Origin: Rotaria sordida
Taxonomy: Eukaryota > Rotifera > Eurotatoria > Philodinida > Philodinidae
Direction: 5' to 3'
DNA length: 64,000 nt
NCBI GenBank assembly: GCA_905250125.1
Contig: CAJNOL010001023.1
Coordinates: 20,376-84,375 of the forward strand
Both the position numbers and the translations under genes were made by a program. The notes beneath the pieces are model-generated. The model searched no databases. It saw only the letters and a list, made by a program, of their open reading frames with translations, and was not told the origin of the DNA. Positions 45,301 through 59,200 of the stretch are shown piece after piece. How positions within the stretch are numbered: the first letter of the stretch is position 1; every line of letters starts with the position of its first letter.

Positions 45301-48300
45301 TGCTCTAATTAAGTTTATTCTCAAAATTTCATGGCTGTAACTATTAATGGAGAAAAGATTCATGTTGAGACTGTCTCAAGATTACACTTAATTAAAGTAC
45401 ACTGTCTATGACACAATATTGATATGTGAATTCTTTATTTATTAATAAAAAAAAATAGAAATTAACGTATTTAAATAGTGAAAAATGTCTTTTTGGCTTC
45501 TAAGGAAAAAAAAACTTAGTGTTTTATTCGTTAATACTTTGTGTTAAGGCCTATCAATCTCGAATTGGTGCTTACGATCAGAAGTTACCGAGCTGTATTT
45601 GTCGTCAAAATGTCAGGTAAAAAAGAAAGTTGACTTAACTTCTCCATACACACAGACTAATCATATATATCAAAACTTAGTTAGCATATTATCCAACAAG
45701 TAATTTGAGATAGACAGCAGTTAGTGATTTTTCTGTTAATCGTTCATAAATATGATGTAGAAGAAAATTTTTGAATAATGAATCTATAGACTTCTGTTAA
45801 CTCCTATAAGTTTCATAGCTATAATAACACAATGGAAAACGTTGTTCGACACATGTGCATACCACAATCCATGGACAAACTACTAACAACTATTTGTTTC
45901 GGATCATCCGTGTGATAGCATGCTGAGTAAGTTATGATATACAGCTGCTCATGTATATAGTTAGTTAATGTGTATGAAAAGGTAAAGTAATTGAACGTCA
46001 GAACTCTATGTCAAGTTGATCTTGTCCTTAGAGTTATAGTTGTAAGAGAGATATCAAACTATTGAGTCCGACCTTGGGCAAGGATACTTTTCTTTCCTCT
46101 TATAAATCTCTTGCCATTGCAGTCGATCGTCTATCGAGTAAACACTTCTTTATAAAATGTTATATAGAACTAAGTTGTAGCTTTTATCCAAGTGATGCTA
46201 TAGGCATTTTGTCAAGAGCTCTTTTCCATGCAAGATGTTTTCTTTTTTTTTGGTAAAAACAAAAAAAAAAAAATTCAAATTTTTATAGGATAGCTTTTGT
46301 TTTACAAACTGATATATTAATAAAGCTTTCAATTTATACTTTCAATTAATAATAATAAATAAATATGTATAGTTTTACAAAATTTCTTGTTTATTTTTTT
46401 GTTGTTGTTACTATAGAGGAAATAGTCAGATGAAAATAGCATGAATATTTTTTTTTCTTTCTTTGATCTTCTTCTCTTTAGACGTGATCTTTTATTCATA
46501 ATAGAATTTCCAGTTTGTCTCATGTTATTTATCGGTTGAATTCATTTATATTTTATTTTCTTGAATTATAAAGACGATTGAAAAAGGAAACGTTTATGTT
46601 TAACAATAAACGAGAAAAAAAAGAGAAAATTTTTTACAATAACTAATTATATATATATATATATGTGTAACTTTTCCAAATGGATGATCTTTAATTATAT
46701 TATTAGCGATTGTGTAATTGCATAGAGTTTATTTTCTTCTTTTTTTTTAATCTTATTAAAAGTAAAAAAAAAAAAAAAGAAAAAAAACTTACTTCAAAAT
46801 AATCATGATATTCCGAAACAATATATTCTGATCGTGGTTTATTTTCACAATATCTTACATAAGGACTAAATCGATTTGTCTATAAAAGAGAAAAAAATTT
46901 CTTTTTTTTTTGTTTTTTTTTGTCTTCTTTTTCATACGGTAAATAATCGACCGAGTATATCAGGATTTTCAATACTTCCTTCAAGTTGTGGTAAGAATGT
47001 ACTTTAAAAAAAAAAAAGAAAAGACATTGTGAATAATAAAAATTCGTTTTATTTATTAAACTTACTCTCGATGAAATTCAAAAATTCTCTGTACATTACC
47101 AAAAACAACACGTTCAAGACCAACAAGACCTGTTGGTTTTTTAATATCTTTATCATTTTCAAGAACATTCATATAACCCTTAAAAAAAAGCACAAATAAA
47201 TAACTATAATAAAAACATAAATACTATTATATTATACTTCAACAATCAATGCCAAATCTTTGACGTATTCTTTTTCTGTTTCAATTAATTCAATAATATT
47301 ATGTCTATCAATCAAAAAATAACAATCTTTAAGTTTTTTTTTTCTTTTTTTTTTTTTTAATTACCTTCGTTTTTCACCATATTTTGTCCGATCATCAATA
47401 TGTTCATCATTTGTTGTTGTTGGTGTTGAACTATGTAATGCTAATGATTGATCAATACTTGCATCAATATCATGTAAAGATATTTCATCAGTTTGTTCAT
47501 TAAGATTATCATTTGGAATCACAGTTGATGTTGACGAAGATAATAAAGGATTATTATTATTATTATTATTAGTAGTTGTTGTTATTGTTGATGGAGATGA
47601 CGATAGAGATGATGATGTTGGTATTGTTGATGAATATTGTTGTAGAATACTTGACGATGGCATCGAACTACTCGTTGTCGAAACATCATTGACGGACGGT
47701 GTCGTCACTGACAAAGCAGACGGGATATGAAAATCACTTGCTGAAAGTCCAGCAACAATACTGAGAGGTGCCTATAATAAAAAAAAAAAAAGAAAACATT
47801 TTTATGAGAATATTAATCATTTTCTTTTTTTTTTTTTGTCATTTATCAAAAAGTAATTCTATAGCTTACAACATGCTGAACAAGTCGAGCAATAACCGAA
47901 TCATCTTCAATTGGAGTGACAGATGTTAATGGTGGTGCGCGTACTTTACGTAGACGCGTTGATACATTTCTACTATGGCTTCTGGACGACTCCAGTGCAA
48001 TTGTATCAACTAATTTTCTTACAACTGTATTGATCTCCGTGTTTGTTTGTTTGTTTGTTTGTTTGTATCTTCTTTCTTTTTTCCCTCTCTCTTTTTGTTC
48101 TAAATACTGTTTTCTGCTTAAGATTTTTTCTTTGCAGTTTTGTTGTCGTCGGACTGTCTCCTACCGAGCGGAAATGTACGCCCGTCGATTTTTCTCAAGT
48201 TAGTAGTAGGTGTAGTATTACTGATAGGATGTAAAGGATAAAGAGAAAGAGAGATTCGCTCTTTTTTTTCTTTTTCTTTTTTGTTTTTTTGTTTTTTTTA

Positions 48301-51300
48301 CTATGTTAATAGTAAAAATGCTCAAAAAACTAAAAAATGTGCACGTCGTATATGTATAATAATATTGTTGTTGATTTGTCTATTAAATGAAAATGTCATA
48401 GAAGATGATATTGGAACGTCGTCATTGTCGTCGATAGTAAATATAAGACAATCTTTTTTTTTTGATTCACCAACAAAGTAATAACGTAGCACAGTGGCAA
48501 AAAAAAAAGAAGAACTGAGAATAAGAGGGTATGTAAAAAGAAAAAAAAAATGCGAAAAGAGAAGGGAAAAAAACAAAGAAAAGAAAGAAAAACAGCTACT
48601 ATCAACTGGTCCCGTTGTCGTTTGGCCTCGCTCGGTCGCCTAACATTATTATTGCGATTATTCGGAAGCGAGCGCGAAAAAATGCGGACGCCCATCATCA
48701 TTTTCTACTGTTCTTGCCGACACATTTTTCTGTATGTATGCGCAGGCGCACACGAGTGCGAGCGTTCCGGCCGATGAAGTATCAGCAACAGGAGAACTAG
48801 TAGTAGTAATAGCAACAAGCAATGCAATTAGATGACGAGAGAATTGAAGGAAAAGAGCCGAAACATTCTCGTTTTTGTATACTGAACGACAATGTTTTTG
48901 TTATTACTTTATTTGATATAAGCAATTGTCTCATTATAATCTATGCATTTTACTATGACCATGATTAATGAACATTAAAAAAACATTCGATAAAACAAAA
49001 ACAAAAAAAAAGAATAAATATCATTGACCAGAATATTTAATGTATATATTTATTTGAACATTGTGTCGACATAAGAGTTCTTTTTTTTTGTTTTGTTTTT
49101 CTTTTGTCTATGATATTTCTTCTATCTCGATTTTTCCTTTTGTATGATTCTTATTAACAACACTCTCTTGTTGTTGTTGTTATCTTCTTCGTCTAAATAT
49201 GTAATGGATGTGTTGAGATAACGCCTTCATTGCGCTTAGCACTACAGTATACATATATAGGTCGATGAAATCGAAAGGAAAGAGAAAGAACAACTGCTGT
49301 TGTTACTACTCTCTATACTATCACTAATATAACTTCAATTTTTTTGACGTCACCTGATATGAATAAGAACGAGAGGAGGAGGTAAAAATCCATTACCAAA
49401 TATGACTATATGACGTATGCAAAAAAGAAAAAGGATGACGTATTACTTACGAGTGAAGAAGATTCGTCCGTAGTGACTTTATCAACATTTGTATCAGCAG
49501 ATAATTTTGGTTGAACTTGAATATCCATTGGTGGTGGTACTTCAATAACATCATTTTCTAAATCATCACCAGCAAGTGTTGTTGATGGAGATATAATTGT
49601 TGTTACACTTGATGGTGATGAAGATGATTCAGTCATTTTATAAATACCATTCATACCAGCATTACCATCCATTAATTTACTTGATGAATTCTAATATAAA
49701 TACAAAAAACAAAACAAAAAAAATACATATTTTTATTGATAAGAAAATATATTACAAAATAACAAGAAATATATATATATATATATATGTACTTCTAAGA
49801 ATGAAGAACAACAAACATCTTCAACTCATATATGAATATATTCTTTGATCACCATGCTATTTTTGCTAGACACAAGTAGCATCGAATTACGCTTCTACTT
49901 CCTCTTCTATTCTCTTGGGTCTGATGGCGACACCAATTTTTCTTTTTTTTTATGTCATTTGATGGGTGCCGAAAGCGAGCATCATCACTTTCCGAGAACG
50001 AGTTTTCTTCTTCTTCTTTTTTCTTATTTGTTTCAACCAATGTGCGTGCTTGTTGAGTGTTAACATGAAAAATACGTCAAAAAAAAAAGCAAAAAAAAAA
50101 GGGAAAACTTACATTTTTTCGAATAGTCCATTTTTTTGATGATGGTAATAATTTATATTTTTTTGTCCATCGAAAACGAGGCATCTTTATTTATTTATTT
50201 TATTCTTTGCTATGTCTTAGTTTTTCGTTTTCTTTCTGCTTCTTAAAATCTATATGCTCACAAGTTAAATAACCTATCGAGTATGGGCAAATAATCATTC
50301 GAATGACAGAAAGGTGACGATGTCAAACGAAAACATACACATTGTATAAAGAAAAAGAAGAAAAAAAATCAGGACTCGAATATAAGGAGAAATACGTTCT
50401 TTTTTTTCTTTTTTGTACACACAAGAAACTGAATATTTCGAGAATAAGACGAAAGAAAAGAGAAAAAAAATGGATGTATATATATATATATACATATATA
50501 TGCTTATTTATGTGATGAGGACAGTGACCAGTACTACATTATAAGACTCATACGAAAGAACACAATGAGAAGACGACGTAACAGATATACATCACATCGA
50601 TTTGCTTGTGTTATTCTATTTTTGTTCGTTCTCATAAAGTATATTCACATATATGTGATTTAAGCCATCCTCGGGCAAAAAGAATTGCATAAGAGAAAAG
50701 AAAGAAATGTATTATTACTCAGATGCTACTAGTGATAAAAGTCAATAAGTGTAAAGAAATTTTTTAAAAATAAAAAAAAAAGTTTTTTTTTTATTTTTTT
50801 TTTTTTATTACATACAAATGAATGTCAAATGGGCATCAAGTTTTTTTGATTGACATCTTTAAGAAATAGTTCTCTTGAAAAATGAATGAGTCTATTATAA
50901 TATTCTGACTTTTCTTCTTCTTTTTCTCATTCACTCCTATCAAGACTTCTTCTTCTTCTCTTTTTTTTTTCAACATGACAAAACATAATTGCAAGCTTAT
51001 CAAAAAACATATATAAAACGGAAATTGCTTCATCGAAACAAAAGACACCATACCGTATCATCAGGAAACAACGTCAAATCATCGGAGTTTGTAAATGTGA
51101 ATGCCTTTAGAGAAAAAAAAAAAGAAAGATTTTAAGATTTTTTTCTCTTTTTAATTATTATTATTTAATACATACTTTGATTTTTGTTGATGTTGTGGAA
51201 TTTGATGATGATGTGGATTGTTTTTTATTATTATTATTATTATTATTCGATGTACCATCACCACTATCCGTTGATATAATAGATGTTGATGTAGTTACTA

Positions 51301-53227
51301 AATCACGTGGTGTTGAATTTTTAACATCTTTACTACTATTATTATCTTTTAAGCTAAGACGTCGAACAGGATTTTTAAGAATTCGCCTAATAGAAAAGAA
51401 TATGATCCACTGTTTTTTTTGTTTTGTTCTATTAGTAAATTACCTAAAACTAGCTTTACGTTTACTAAAATGAACAGCTGGTGATTGTTGTGGTCTTGAT
51501 TGAGAATCGTCTGTATTAGAATCTAGATAAATAAATAAAAAATTTATTTGTTATTTTCCTTTTTTTGTCAATGATAAAAGAACAAGAAATAAAAGAAATA
51601 TATATATATACAACTTCTATCGGCAAAAGACAAATTTTCTTTCTTTATGTTCTATTCTCATATGGGAATACTAGTTCAATTCTATATATTTGATTATAAT
51701 AAAGAAGAATATTTCTACAAGATTAGAATTACTGATAACTACATAAAGAAAAAAAAAAAAGAATATATATATATATATATATATATAACTTGAGGAAAAA
51801 TTCATATTTTTGTTTTATTTTTTTACCTTGTTCAGTTTTATTAGCACTTGTTGAAAGAGCTAATGGTGGTAATGGATGAATATTTGATGCTGATGATTTA
51901 GTTGATTTAAGAATAGCTGCTGGTACAAGTCCTTCAATATATTTTGAAGATGATGATGGTGATGGTGATGGTGATGGTAAATCAATTGAACCAGTTGTTA
52001 TTGTTGTTGATGATGTAGCAAGTGATGGTGGACTCAATGGATTATAATGTTCATTCAATACACGTATAAGACACCAATCAGGTGCATTTGGTGGTTGTCG
52101 TTGTACGACACGAACATGTTGTCCTTTACTTACACTTAATTCTTGTGAACTGCGTGCTGTATAATCGTCTAATACAGTTGTGACGTTCGAATCCTATGAT
52201 AGAATCGTTAGTTATATATGTAATAATATAAAACAAAAATAAAATAAAATACACCAAAAGAAGTGTTGCTTTCTTTGTCACTCTTATATATACATATCTT
52301 GATGGATCCTATATATGATCAATCAATCACCTAACCAATCAATCAATCATGAAAGTTGACTATCATTTATCAATTTTTAGGTAGTTACCCATCGCAACTT
52401 CATCTTGCGCCAGAATTCCATAAAAATATTACAGGAAACACAATAACTAACAGTCAAATGGCTTGATTTATTAGACGATGAATGAAGACAATCTTGTCGA
52501 GACAAAAAAATGAGTATAGATGACTTAATGAATAGCGACAAAACTGAAGTGTTATCTGTCTTTCCGTCCAGTCAAGTGTGCGTCATTCTCGGTAGTCACG
52601 TACGGTGCAAGACGTTATTTGTGTAGCGGAGAAGAAAAAATGAAATCAGCATCGATGATTATTTATTAAATAATACTCTTCTCCCTTTTCTCTCTCTCTC
52701 TCTCTCTCTCTGTCTCTTATGTGAGAGCATGTCTTTGTATATATGTGTTGTCGTCGACGAACGAGACTAAATAATATTGGTGTTGGTAGTGTGGTAGTCG
52801 ACGTCCTTCATTTTTTTCTTTCCCCGTGTTTGCTACAACGATAACTACTGCTTCCATAATCAAAACAACGACATCATTCTATTAATCACCATGATTATTT
52901 TATTTTATTCTTCGACTTTTCTTTTTTCTCTTCATCATTAAACAGGAAATAAATAAAAAATAAATTGTGTATAGGATATTAAAACCTAGTGAAATATTCT
53001 ATACAATGTAAATTCTTATGAAACAGAAAAAATAAAAAAGAAAATTTTTCTTTTTCTTTTTTTTCTTTTTCTTTATCAAGTCTTTTGCACATTAATTATT
53101 TTATTATTGACATTATTCTTCTTATTATTCGAATCAGATATGGTTCAATTATTTTGGTTATGTATGTGTCGATTTTGTATGTATATATGCTCGTCTTCAT
53201 TCGTTGCCTTCCATTTTGTCGTCTTCG

Positions 53228-53268
<41 letters not shown>

Positions 53269-56200
53269 CTTTTCCTTTTTTGCAGTCTTCATTATCATCG
53301 TTCTTTCTTACTAGCTTACTCTTGTGCACGAAGACAGGGTTACATTCATTACTTTCTCATGAATGATGGGAGGAAAGGGAAAAACCTGATGAAGACGCAT
53401 AAGCAAAAAAAAAAGAAAGAAGAAAAAAACATTGGTGTAAAGGCAAGAATCTTATTTTGTTGTTGTTCAAGACAGAAAAATCATAGACTGAGAGGTTTTC
53501 CTTGACAAAAAGATGACGATAGACGACAAAATCGGCGAATTTCAACGTTATAGACACTGCACAACACGCCAAACATGCATGTCTAGTTAATTCAATCGAA
53601 AAGGAAAAAAAAGTGTGCATGCGTGCGCAAACACACGCAAAGACTGCCAATCAATCTGATGGTTAAGGCGAGTTACAAAAAAAAAAAAAGAAGAAACAAA
53701 ACTAGATTCAACTAATGATAAAGTTAGTTCTCATTCAAATAGACATGGATGGACTAAGTGGTTTATTATTAATTTGACTTGTACTTTTTATATTCTAAGG
53801 GTTATATTAGCCATATGCATATCCACATATATATATAAAAGAAGATGAAAAGAAAAGGTTGTTGTGGTATCAACAGCAATAGTAATTATACCAAAGATCG
53901 TTTACTTAAATAAACAACAGCAGTCAGTCCTTCCTATCTTTTTTTTTCTCTTCGCAGGGGATAATCATTGCATATATATATATATATATATATAAAATAG
54001 ATATATCATTAAAAAAAAAGCATAACAAAAAACAAAACTTCGTCACTTGTCAATCGGAAATATTCTCTAAACATTTAATGAATATATTGTCATCTTAAAT
54101 TAATCATCTGTCAATACATCCTAGATGAAACATCATATGTATGTTGACTTTCCGAAACATATTTTCTATATATATGCTAAAACAATAACATATCGATAAT
54201 CCCAAAGGTTTTATGTCACCTTTTGGACATATCGATAAAAACAACCTGCTAGTGATATTATAAAAAAGTATGGAAGAATAATAATAAATGATAGATATTA
54301 AATGTTATTTTAATTATTTTTTTGTAGTAAATCTTTTTCTTTTTTTTTTTTGAAAAAAAAAATATATGTAATCTTCTTCGATATTCTATTAAGATAAGAG
54401 AAGAAAAAAAAACACATAATAGAGTCTTTCTCGTATTTTGTTTTTCTCGTATGTAATAAATAGAAGTAAAAAAAAAAATAAAAATCTTTTATTTATATGC
54501 ATTTTTTCCCATTAGAGTATTTCCGTGAACAAAAAATAATCAAAAATTATATACGCATCACTGATTTCTTCAATGAGCTTCCGAAGAAAAGTTTCATATA
54601 AAAAAAAAAACGAAGAATATGTTTACCAATTGGCCTAATTTTGCCGTCTTTTTTTTGGGCTTCTTTCTACTAACTATAGGATATATTCACACTTACACAT
54701 ATAGATGAGATAATAACGACTGATGAGACTTGTCTATTTAATCTTTTCATACCCTATTGCTTATTCTAATATAATGCGCTGAGCACACACAAAACATAAT
54801 ATATTAATATAAATAGAAAAATAAAGATGCTGCTTATTTTCACTTACAAATATATATAATCACTAAACTATTACATGCAAATACAAACAGATATTATATA
54901 TATTAAAAGATGTGCTCTACCTTTCTATGATGATGGGTACGCAGGTAGTGAAACATTGGCTGTAGAGAAAAAAAAAGGTTGTGTACGTCTGTGCGTGCAC
55001 AGATTTTCCTATCTCTACGACGTCGAATAGCTTGATGATGATACGAGTATATGCACAGGCAAACCAGGCAGGCAACAGATGTTGTTTTTTTTTCTTTTTT
55101 TTTTCTATCTGCCCCTTTCCCTCCCTCTCTCTCTCTCTCTCTGTCGCTTATCCACAGACACATATATATATATTTGCCGTTGTCGTCATCATCATTAACA
55201 GCACATACCCACCTCGGACAAACGACGAATATCTTTGAGACGTTTTTTCATAGCATATATTGATGTTTTTATAGAACGAAGAAGGGCTGTAGTTGATGGT
55301 GTTGATGAAACAGGAACGGATTCAGGTAGCAAAGACGATACATTTGTATTCGTCTGTAGAGGGGAAAGTGATGGTTGTAAATTTTTATGATTTTTTTTCT
55401 CAGAAAAATGTTTTATACGATTTGAATTTGATGATACAGTTGAAGATGACGCTGATGGAGCTGATTTTGAACGATTATGTAAACCAATATATGATGATAA
55501 TGAACGTTTTCGTCGAAAATGATACGGTGCTAATAAATTAATTGCTAACGGTGGTTGACATAATGGTGGTGTTGATGCTGGTGATATATACAATGGTGAT
55601 GATCGTTTTGATTTTTGATATTCAAATTGAACATCTTGATAGATATTTTTTTCATCATCAACATCATCATCATCATCGGATGGAACTTGACATGATATAT
55701 CACGAAATGATGATCGATCAATACTTCGACTACAATGTTGACAATCAACTAGAATTGGAAATGGATCATAATTATGATGAGATGAATTTTGTATAAAAGT
55801 TAAATTATCGTATTCATGTTGTTGTTGTTCTTCATTTGTAGATGGATAAAAAAAATCTGAACCATACATTGATGATAAAGGTGCTAAGTTGTTATATGGA
55901 GAAAATAAAGATTGACGTTGAGTTTTGTTATTATCAAGTACATTAATCAAAACCGGATGTTTACCAACTGATTTTTTATGACGAAATGAGGAAAACTGAA
56001 CTTTGGTATCGGGCATTTTTTTCTATTAATTTAATAGGAAAAGAAAAAATAAAAATAAAACTTTTCTTTTTTCTTCAGGGAAAGAGAAAAGAACAACGGA
56101 AATTATTATACATGGAAAAATGAACATGATTGATGAAATATTAAAAAAGAAAAAAAAATATTTAATCTTATTTCTATATTTTATATGAGAATTTCTTTTT

Positions 56201-59200
56201 TTCTATTGTTATAGAATTATGATTATTGCAAAAAAGTTTTAGAGAAGATTATTTCGATTTTTTTTTTTTATGTATGATCTCAAACAGTAACCGAAAAGAA
56301 ATATATTGTGAATAATTTGCAGAGACAATTTGAAGTAAAAACTGAAGATGGATAGTCTATCTCATATTGAGATCTAAGCTGAAAAAAAATGATTTGTTAT
56401 TGTTGTTTTTATCGATAATTCAAATCAATCATGTTCATTTATTAGATTGAATTTTCTTTTAGCTATATAAACATTCGATATATATATATATATGTATTAA
56501 CTATATATAATCGATTGTTTATAGAGCGAATGATAATGGAAAATTAGGTTTTAACCTTGGAAATCCTTTTTATTTTGTTCTTCCTCACCTTTCTATCTAA
56601 ATCTTGATAAAAATAATTCTTATTATCATCATTATTTAGAATAGTTGATGTATTTGTTATAGATGATAATGGTTCATCGGTAAATGTCATTGAATAAGGT
56701 CTATGAATTGATATATTCTGATTTTTAATTAGTTTTGGATCAACAACTGTTGATGAAGAACATCGTTGTCGAAAAGAATTAAATAATGTATTTGATGTTG
56801 ATTTTTTCGAACGAGGTTTATATTCTTGTTTTTGATGCATAGAATCATAAGTTGATAGATTTGTTTTGTTGAAAGATGTATCTTGTAATGGTTCTCGTTT
56901 TGTACTATTGTCATTATTATTTGTTGACGCTGCTGTTGTCTCATTTGTCCAAGCATTTATCTTACGTAGAACTCGTTCAATTTTTTTTGATATTGTGTGT
57001 TGAGTTTTATTTTGATTATTTCCATCATCATCGTCATCATCATCATCATCATCATTATCATCATCATCATCGTTACTATTATACCATTTACGTATAGTAT
57101 TTTCCGTATGTTTTTCTTCTTCAGTTCTTGTCGTTGTTGTTATAGATTTTGAATCGATTGTTGTATTTTCTTCAATTAATATTGGACTATATTTCCATTG
57201 ATGTCGTTTCTTCTCACAGCTCATTCATTGAAACTGATTGGGTTTTCTTTGTTAGAAATATACCATATACAAGAAAATCCATTATAGACAAATAGATTTC
57301 TTCTTTTTTTTCTTTGTACCATTTGATAATAGAAAAAAAAGAATCTCTTCTCTCATGTTGTTTCTGTCTTCAATCAGAATATATGTGGTCTATATTTTTT
57401 TCCTCGTTTTTCTTTTTTTTCCACCATTATATTCACTTAATAGATAATATATATATATATATGAGACACAAGAGAGAGCGAGAGAGAGAGAGAGAGAGAG
57501 AGAAAATCAACATGTAGGCATATATCCATGGATGATAGATAAACTTAGCTACCATACCAATCATTGGCAGCATTGTGGATCTTCTTTATTTTTTATATTC
57601 TCTCATTCCTTTCTTGTTATATCTGCTTCTTTATTAGCTGTGAATGTTCGATAGGGGACAAAAAATAAAAAAAAAAAAGGAAAAACTGTCATCTATTCAA
57701 CAATAATAAAATAAAAAAAAATAACTATAACAGACAAAAGAAAAGAATCGTATATTTACTTATTCTCAATCTAGGTCATTGTTTTTTAGTGATTTGTTTT
57801 TGCTTTTGCTTTATCAGCTATTATTACATTTCATATAAGTATACAACACAAAGAAAAACATATCGGTTTAGTATCATTCGGCACTTACGGCAATATTTAT
57901 AAATAATTGTTTACTATTTGACAAAAAAACAAATGTATATTATATATATATATATATTGAATTTTTAAATACAACAGTTTGTTTACTCAATAGTCTATTC
58001 ATACAATCGAAGTTTTTTCATCTTCATATGTACATATTATTGAGATTAGATGTTTATCTTACAGTCAAGAAGAGTATGTATATATATACATATTGGTACA
58101 AAAGAAAGAACATTGTTTTGTCAAGGTTATTTTGTTGACAGATAGTTCTCGTCTCTCTAAGACTCGTCGCATAACACATGCAATTACTAAAAGAACATAA
58201 TTGGGTAGATCGTAAAAAAAAAGAAAACAATATTGACTATAGGAATCGATAGAACATATGCTAGAGATATTTCTATTTATATGAATAATGAATAGATTCA
58301 ATAGACAAAGACTTTCTTTTTTTGGTTTTGTTTAAATGGTTACTATACCTGTTGAATTTGATGATATTGACCACTACTTGAAAATGAACCAGTTGTCATA
58401 CTTGATAATGAACCACCACGACTTATATGTTCGAATTCATCGGATACATTATCAGCTATTTCTTGTGATCGTCTAGAAAGAAGAAAAAAAAGAATTAGAA
58501 GATATTTTCTATGTATCAATGATGTCCTTCGATTATATATCCTTTTCCATTGAATTATATGTACGAAGACATATATCATATTTATTACTTATGAATACAA
58601 TATGATTTGACTAACGAGAAAGAAATAGATTATGTGTATTCTATGGTCGCAGCGAACATTATCGAAAATAAAGATCATCAAATATCTTTCGATGATCTTC
58701 ATTTTGGCGATCATTATTTTCATTCACTTTATATATATATATATATACTGATACTGTAGATATCATCTTAGAATATCGCCGATAGGATTTGATCATTAAA
58801 ATGTAGATTGCCGAATTTCAATGATATGACTTTCGGTGAAATGTATATAGATCAAATAATATTTCAAATTTATAGTCTAGCTGAAATGTAGATTTAATAA
58901 TATTATAAATCGAAAGAAATAAAATTTCATTGAAAATATTCTTTCAATATGAATTCTTATTGCTAAAATGTCCTCTAATTTGATTGGTTATTATTATATA
59001 TTTTCTATTTCTGTTATTTATATAGGACAAAAAGAAAAGCATAAGATTAATAGATTAGTTTTATGTATTATATTAATAGATTTCAACTTAATAATAATTC
59101 TTAATTTTCATACCTATCTGACTGATTATTATTAATAAATTGTGAAATTTTATTTTGTATTGTTGTTTGTTTTGTATTTGTTTCATGCATTGATAAATCA

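Larger units (their letters stand above)
52194..58348 (-). other. 6.1 kb Trio intron region between PH1 and SH3-1
   Basis: Holds the two candidate first exons a and b, one 39 nt phase-0 exon, and several simple repeats: (TC)n at 52688-52711 and 53231-53264, (CT)n near 55122-55142, (GA)n near 57471-57502, and (TA)n tracts. CpG-containing patches near 52570-52640 and 52745-52810 are possible promoters. Other open frames look like chance products of these repeats. Confidence 0.6.

Noticed and set aside
48396..48701. [11 protein letters not shown] frame on the - strand as a further Trio first exon
   Set aside because: A Thr/Arg/Asn-rich start is plausible, but the frame soon becomes Phe/Leu low complexity and no good donor was found; left as a note on the CpG patch.
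53085..53650. Several 77-132 residue frames on both strands around the (TC)n tract
   Set aside because: Driven by the dinucleotide repeat (SLSLSL, RERERE); no splice or domain support.
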